In this document: positions 63,660 through 64,000 of the stretch, piece by piece | How the letters are laid out: every line of letters starts with the position of its first letter | Numbering within the stretch: position 1 is the first letter of the stretch | NCBI GenBank assembly: GCA_964019055.1 | Contig: OZ025206.1 | Coordinates: 18,896,860 to 18,960,859, forward strand | Length of the DNA: 64,000 bases | Direction: 5' to 3' | From: Anthopleura xanthogrammica | Taxonomy: Eukaryota > Cnidaria > Anthozoa > Actiniaria > Actiniidae | The notes under the pieces: generated by a model | What the model was told of the DNA's origin: nothing | The model's database searches: none | Seen by the model: the letters and a program-made list of their open reading frames with translations, nothing else | Position numbers and translations under genes: made by a program

Positions 63660-63945
63660 CCTACACGGTGCAACATTCCTTGCAACATTATGATTACAGT
63701 ACTATTTCAGCAGCCAAATCAGAGAAAATCTTGATTTTTCCGCTTAATTTATAAGGATAATACAAATGACATAAAAATAATAAAACAGACGTTCATATTT
63801 TTATATTTTAGTGTGATGTTGCGCGCAATGTTGCACCGTGTGTCGGAGCCTTTACACTTCGGTAACATTGTGTGCAACAAATTGCGTAGTGTGACATGGC
63901 TATCAGCTTCAATTTGTTGTACCGTGTGTCCGTAGCTTTATGCAG
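63660..63945. repeat. MITE, 'TAAAGCTACGGACACA' family, interrupted copy
   Basis: CACGGTGCAACATTCCTTGC near 63665, TGTTGCGCGCAATGTTGCAC near 63817, and the end CCGTGTGTCCGTAGC at about 63921-63935. Looks like two partial copies or one with an insertion. Confidence 0.55.
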
Positions 63946-64000
63946 TTATTCCTCTTTCAACCAAAAATAACCAATACAGTAGCAACAGGAGACAGCAGCA

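Larger units (their letters stand above)
62814..64000 (+). other. Gene B intron 11 (partial)
   Basis: No exon seen up to the window edge. It holds the foldback element at 63236-63350, a duplicated 45-bp stretch with CTAATACATTTTATACACGA (about 63532 and 63638), and a MITE piece at 63660-63945. Confidence 0.55.

Noticed and set aside
1..64000. tRNA, rRNA or other structured RNA genes
   Set aside because: I looked for tRNA B-box (GGTTCGAAT-like) and rRNA-like sequence and saw none that I could support; tRNAscan-SE and Infernal would be the proper test.

Overview
This window is genomic DNA from a metazoan animal. Genes are split into many short exons with GT..AG introns, there is no bacterial-style gene packing, and short inverted-repeat (MITE-like) elements and tandem arrays are everywhere. 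The domain mix (C-type lectin, discoidin, SUEL/rhamnose-lectin and SEA domains together, next to a beta integrin) and the AT-rich, MITE-filled introns suggest a cnidarian, most likely an anthozoan such as a stony coral or sea anemone. That taxonomic guess is inference, not proven.

Layout. (1) 123-1439, + strand: the last five exons of an integrin beta subunit (beta-tail, transmembrane helix, cytoplasmic tail with two NPxY/F motifs). (2) 1440-5505: intergenic, full of inverted repeats. (3) 5506-49699, - strand: one very large gene ('gene A') that I could assemble completely by eye. It has 52 coding exons totalling 8,259 nt (2,753 codons with stop, 2,752 aa). Reading frame is kept across every junction and all domain boundaries are phase 1. 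The order is signal peptide, three C-type lectin-like domains (CTLD1-3), discoidin (F5/8C-1), CTLD4, laminin-G/pentraxin-like domain, CTLD5, SUEL lectin domain, CTLD6-11, F5/8C-2, -3 and -4, Pro/Thr linker, SEA domain with a GSVIV autoproteolysis motif, transmembrane helix, 32-residue tail. (4) 49700-52263: shared upstream region between two divergent genes. (5) 52264 to beyond the right edge, + strand: 'gene B', a paralogue of gene A, with the first 11 exons in the window. Exon lengths match gene A almost exactly (58, 414, 48, 182, 220 vs 217, 417 vs 256+161, 170, 165, 145, 90, 222), so the two form a head-to-head inverted duplication.

How they would work: both are predicted type I surface receptors with long multi-lectin ectodomains. 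CTLDs with EPN+WND (mannose-type) signatures alternate with QPD (galactose-type) and degenerate ones. With discoidin, laminin-G and SUEL modules, one molecule offers many different glycan- and protein-binding surfaces, and the SEA domain may let the ectodomain be released. A role in microbe or symbiont recognition or in cell adhesion is plausible but is inference.

The introns of gene A carry remarkable arrays: about 2.4 kb of (TAGGG)n starting 10 bp after a 5' splice site, 86 copies of a 40-bp satellite, about 440 bp of (TGGA)n, and partial tandem copies of coding-exon ends. Several MITE families recur, and two insertions sit directly at 5' splice sites. I saw no RNA genes, CRISPR arrays, or intact autonomous transposon or viral genes.
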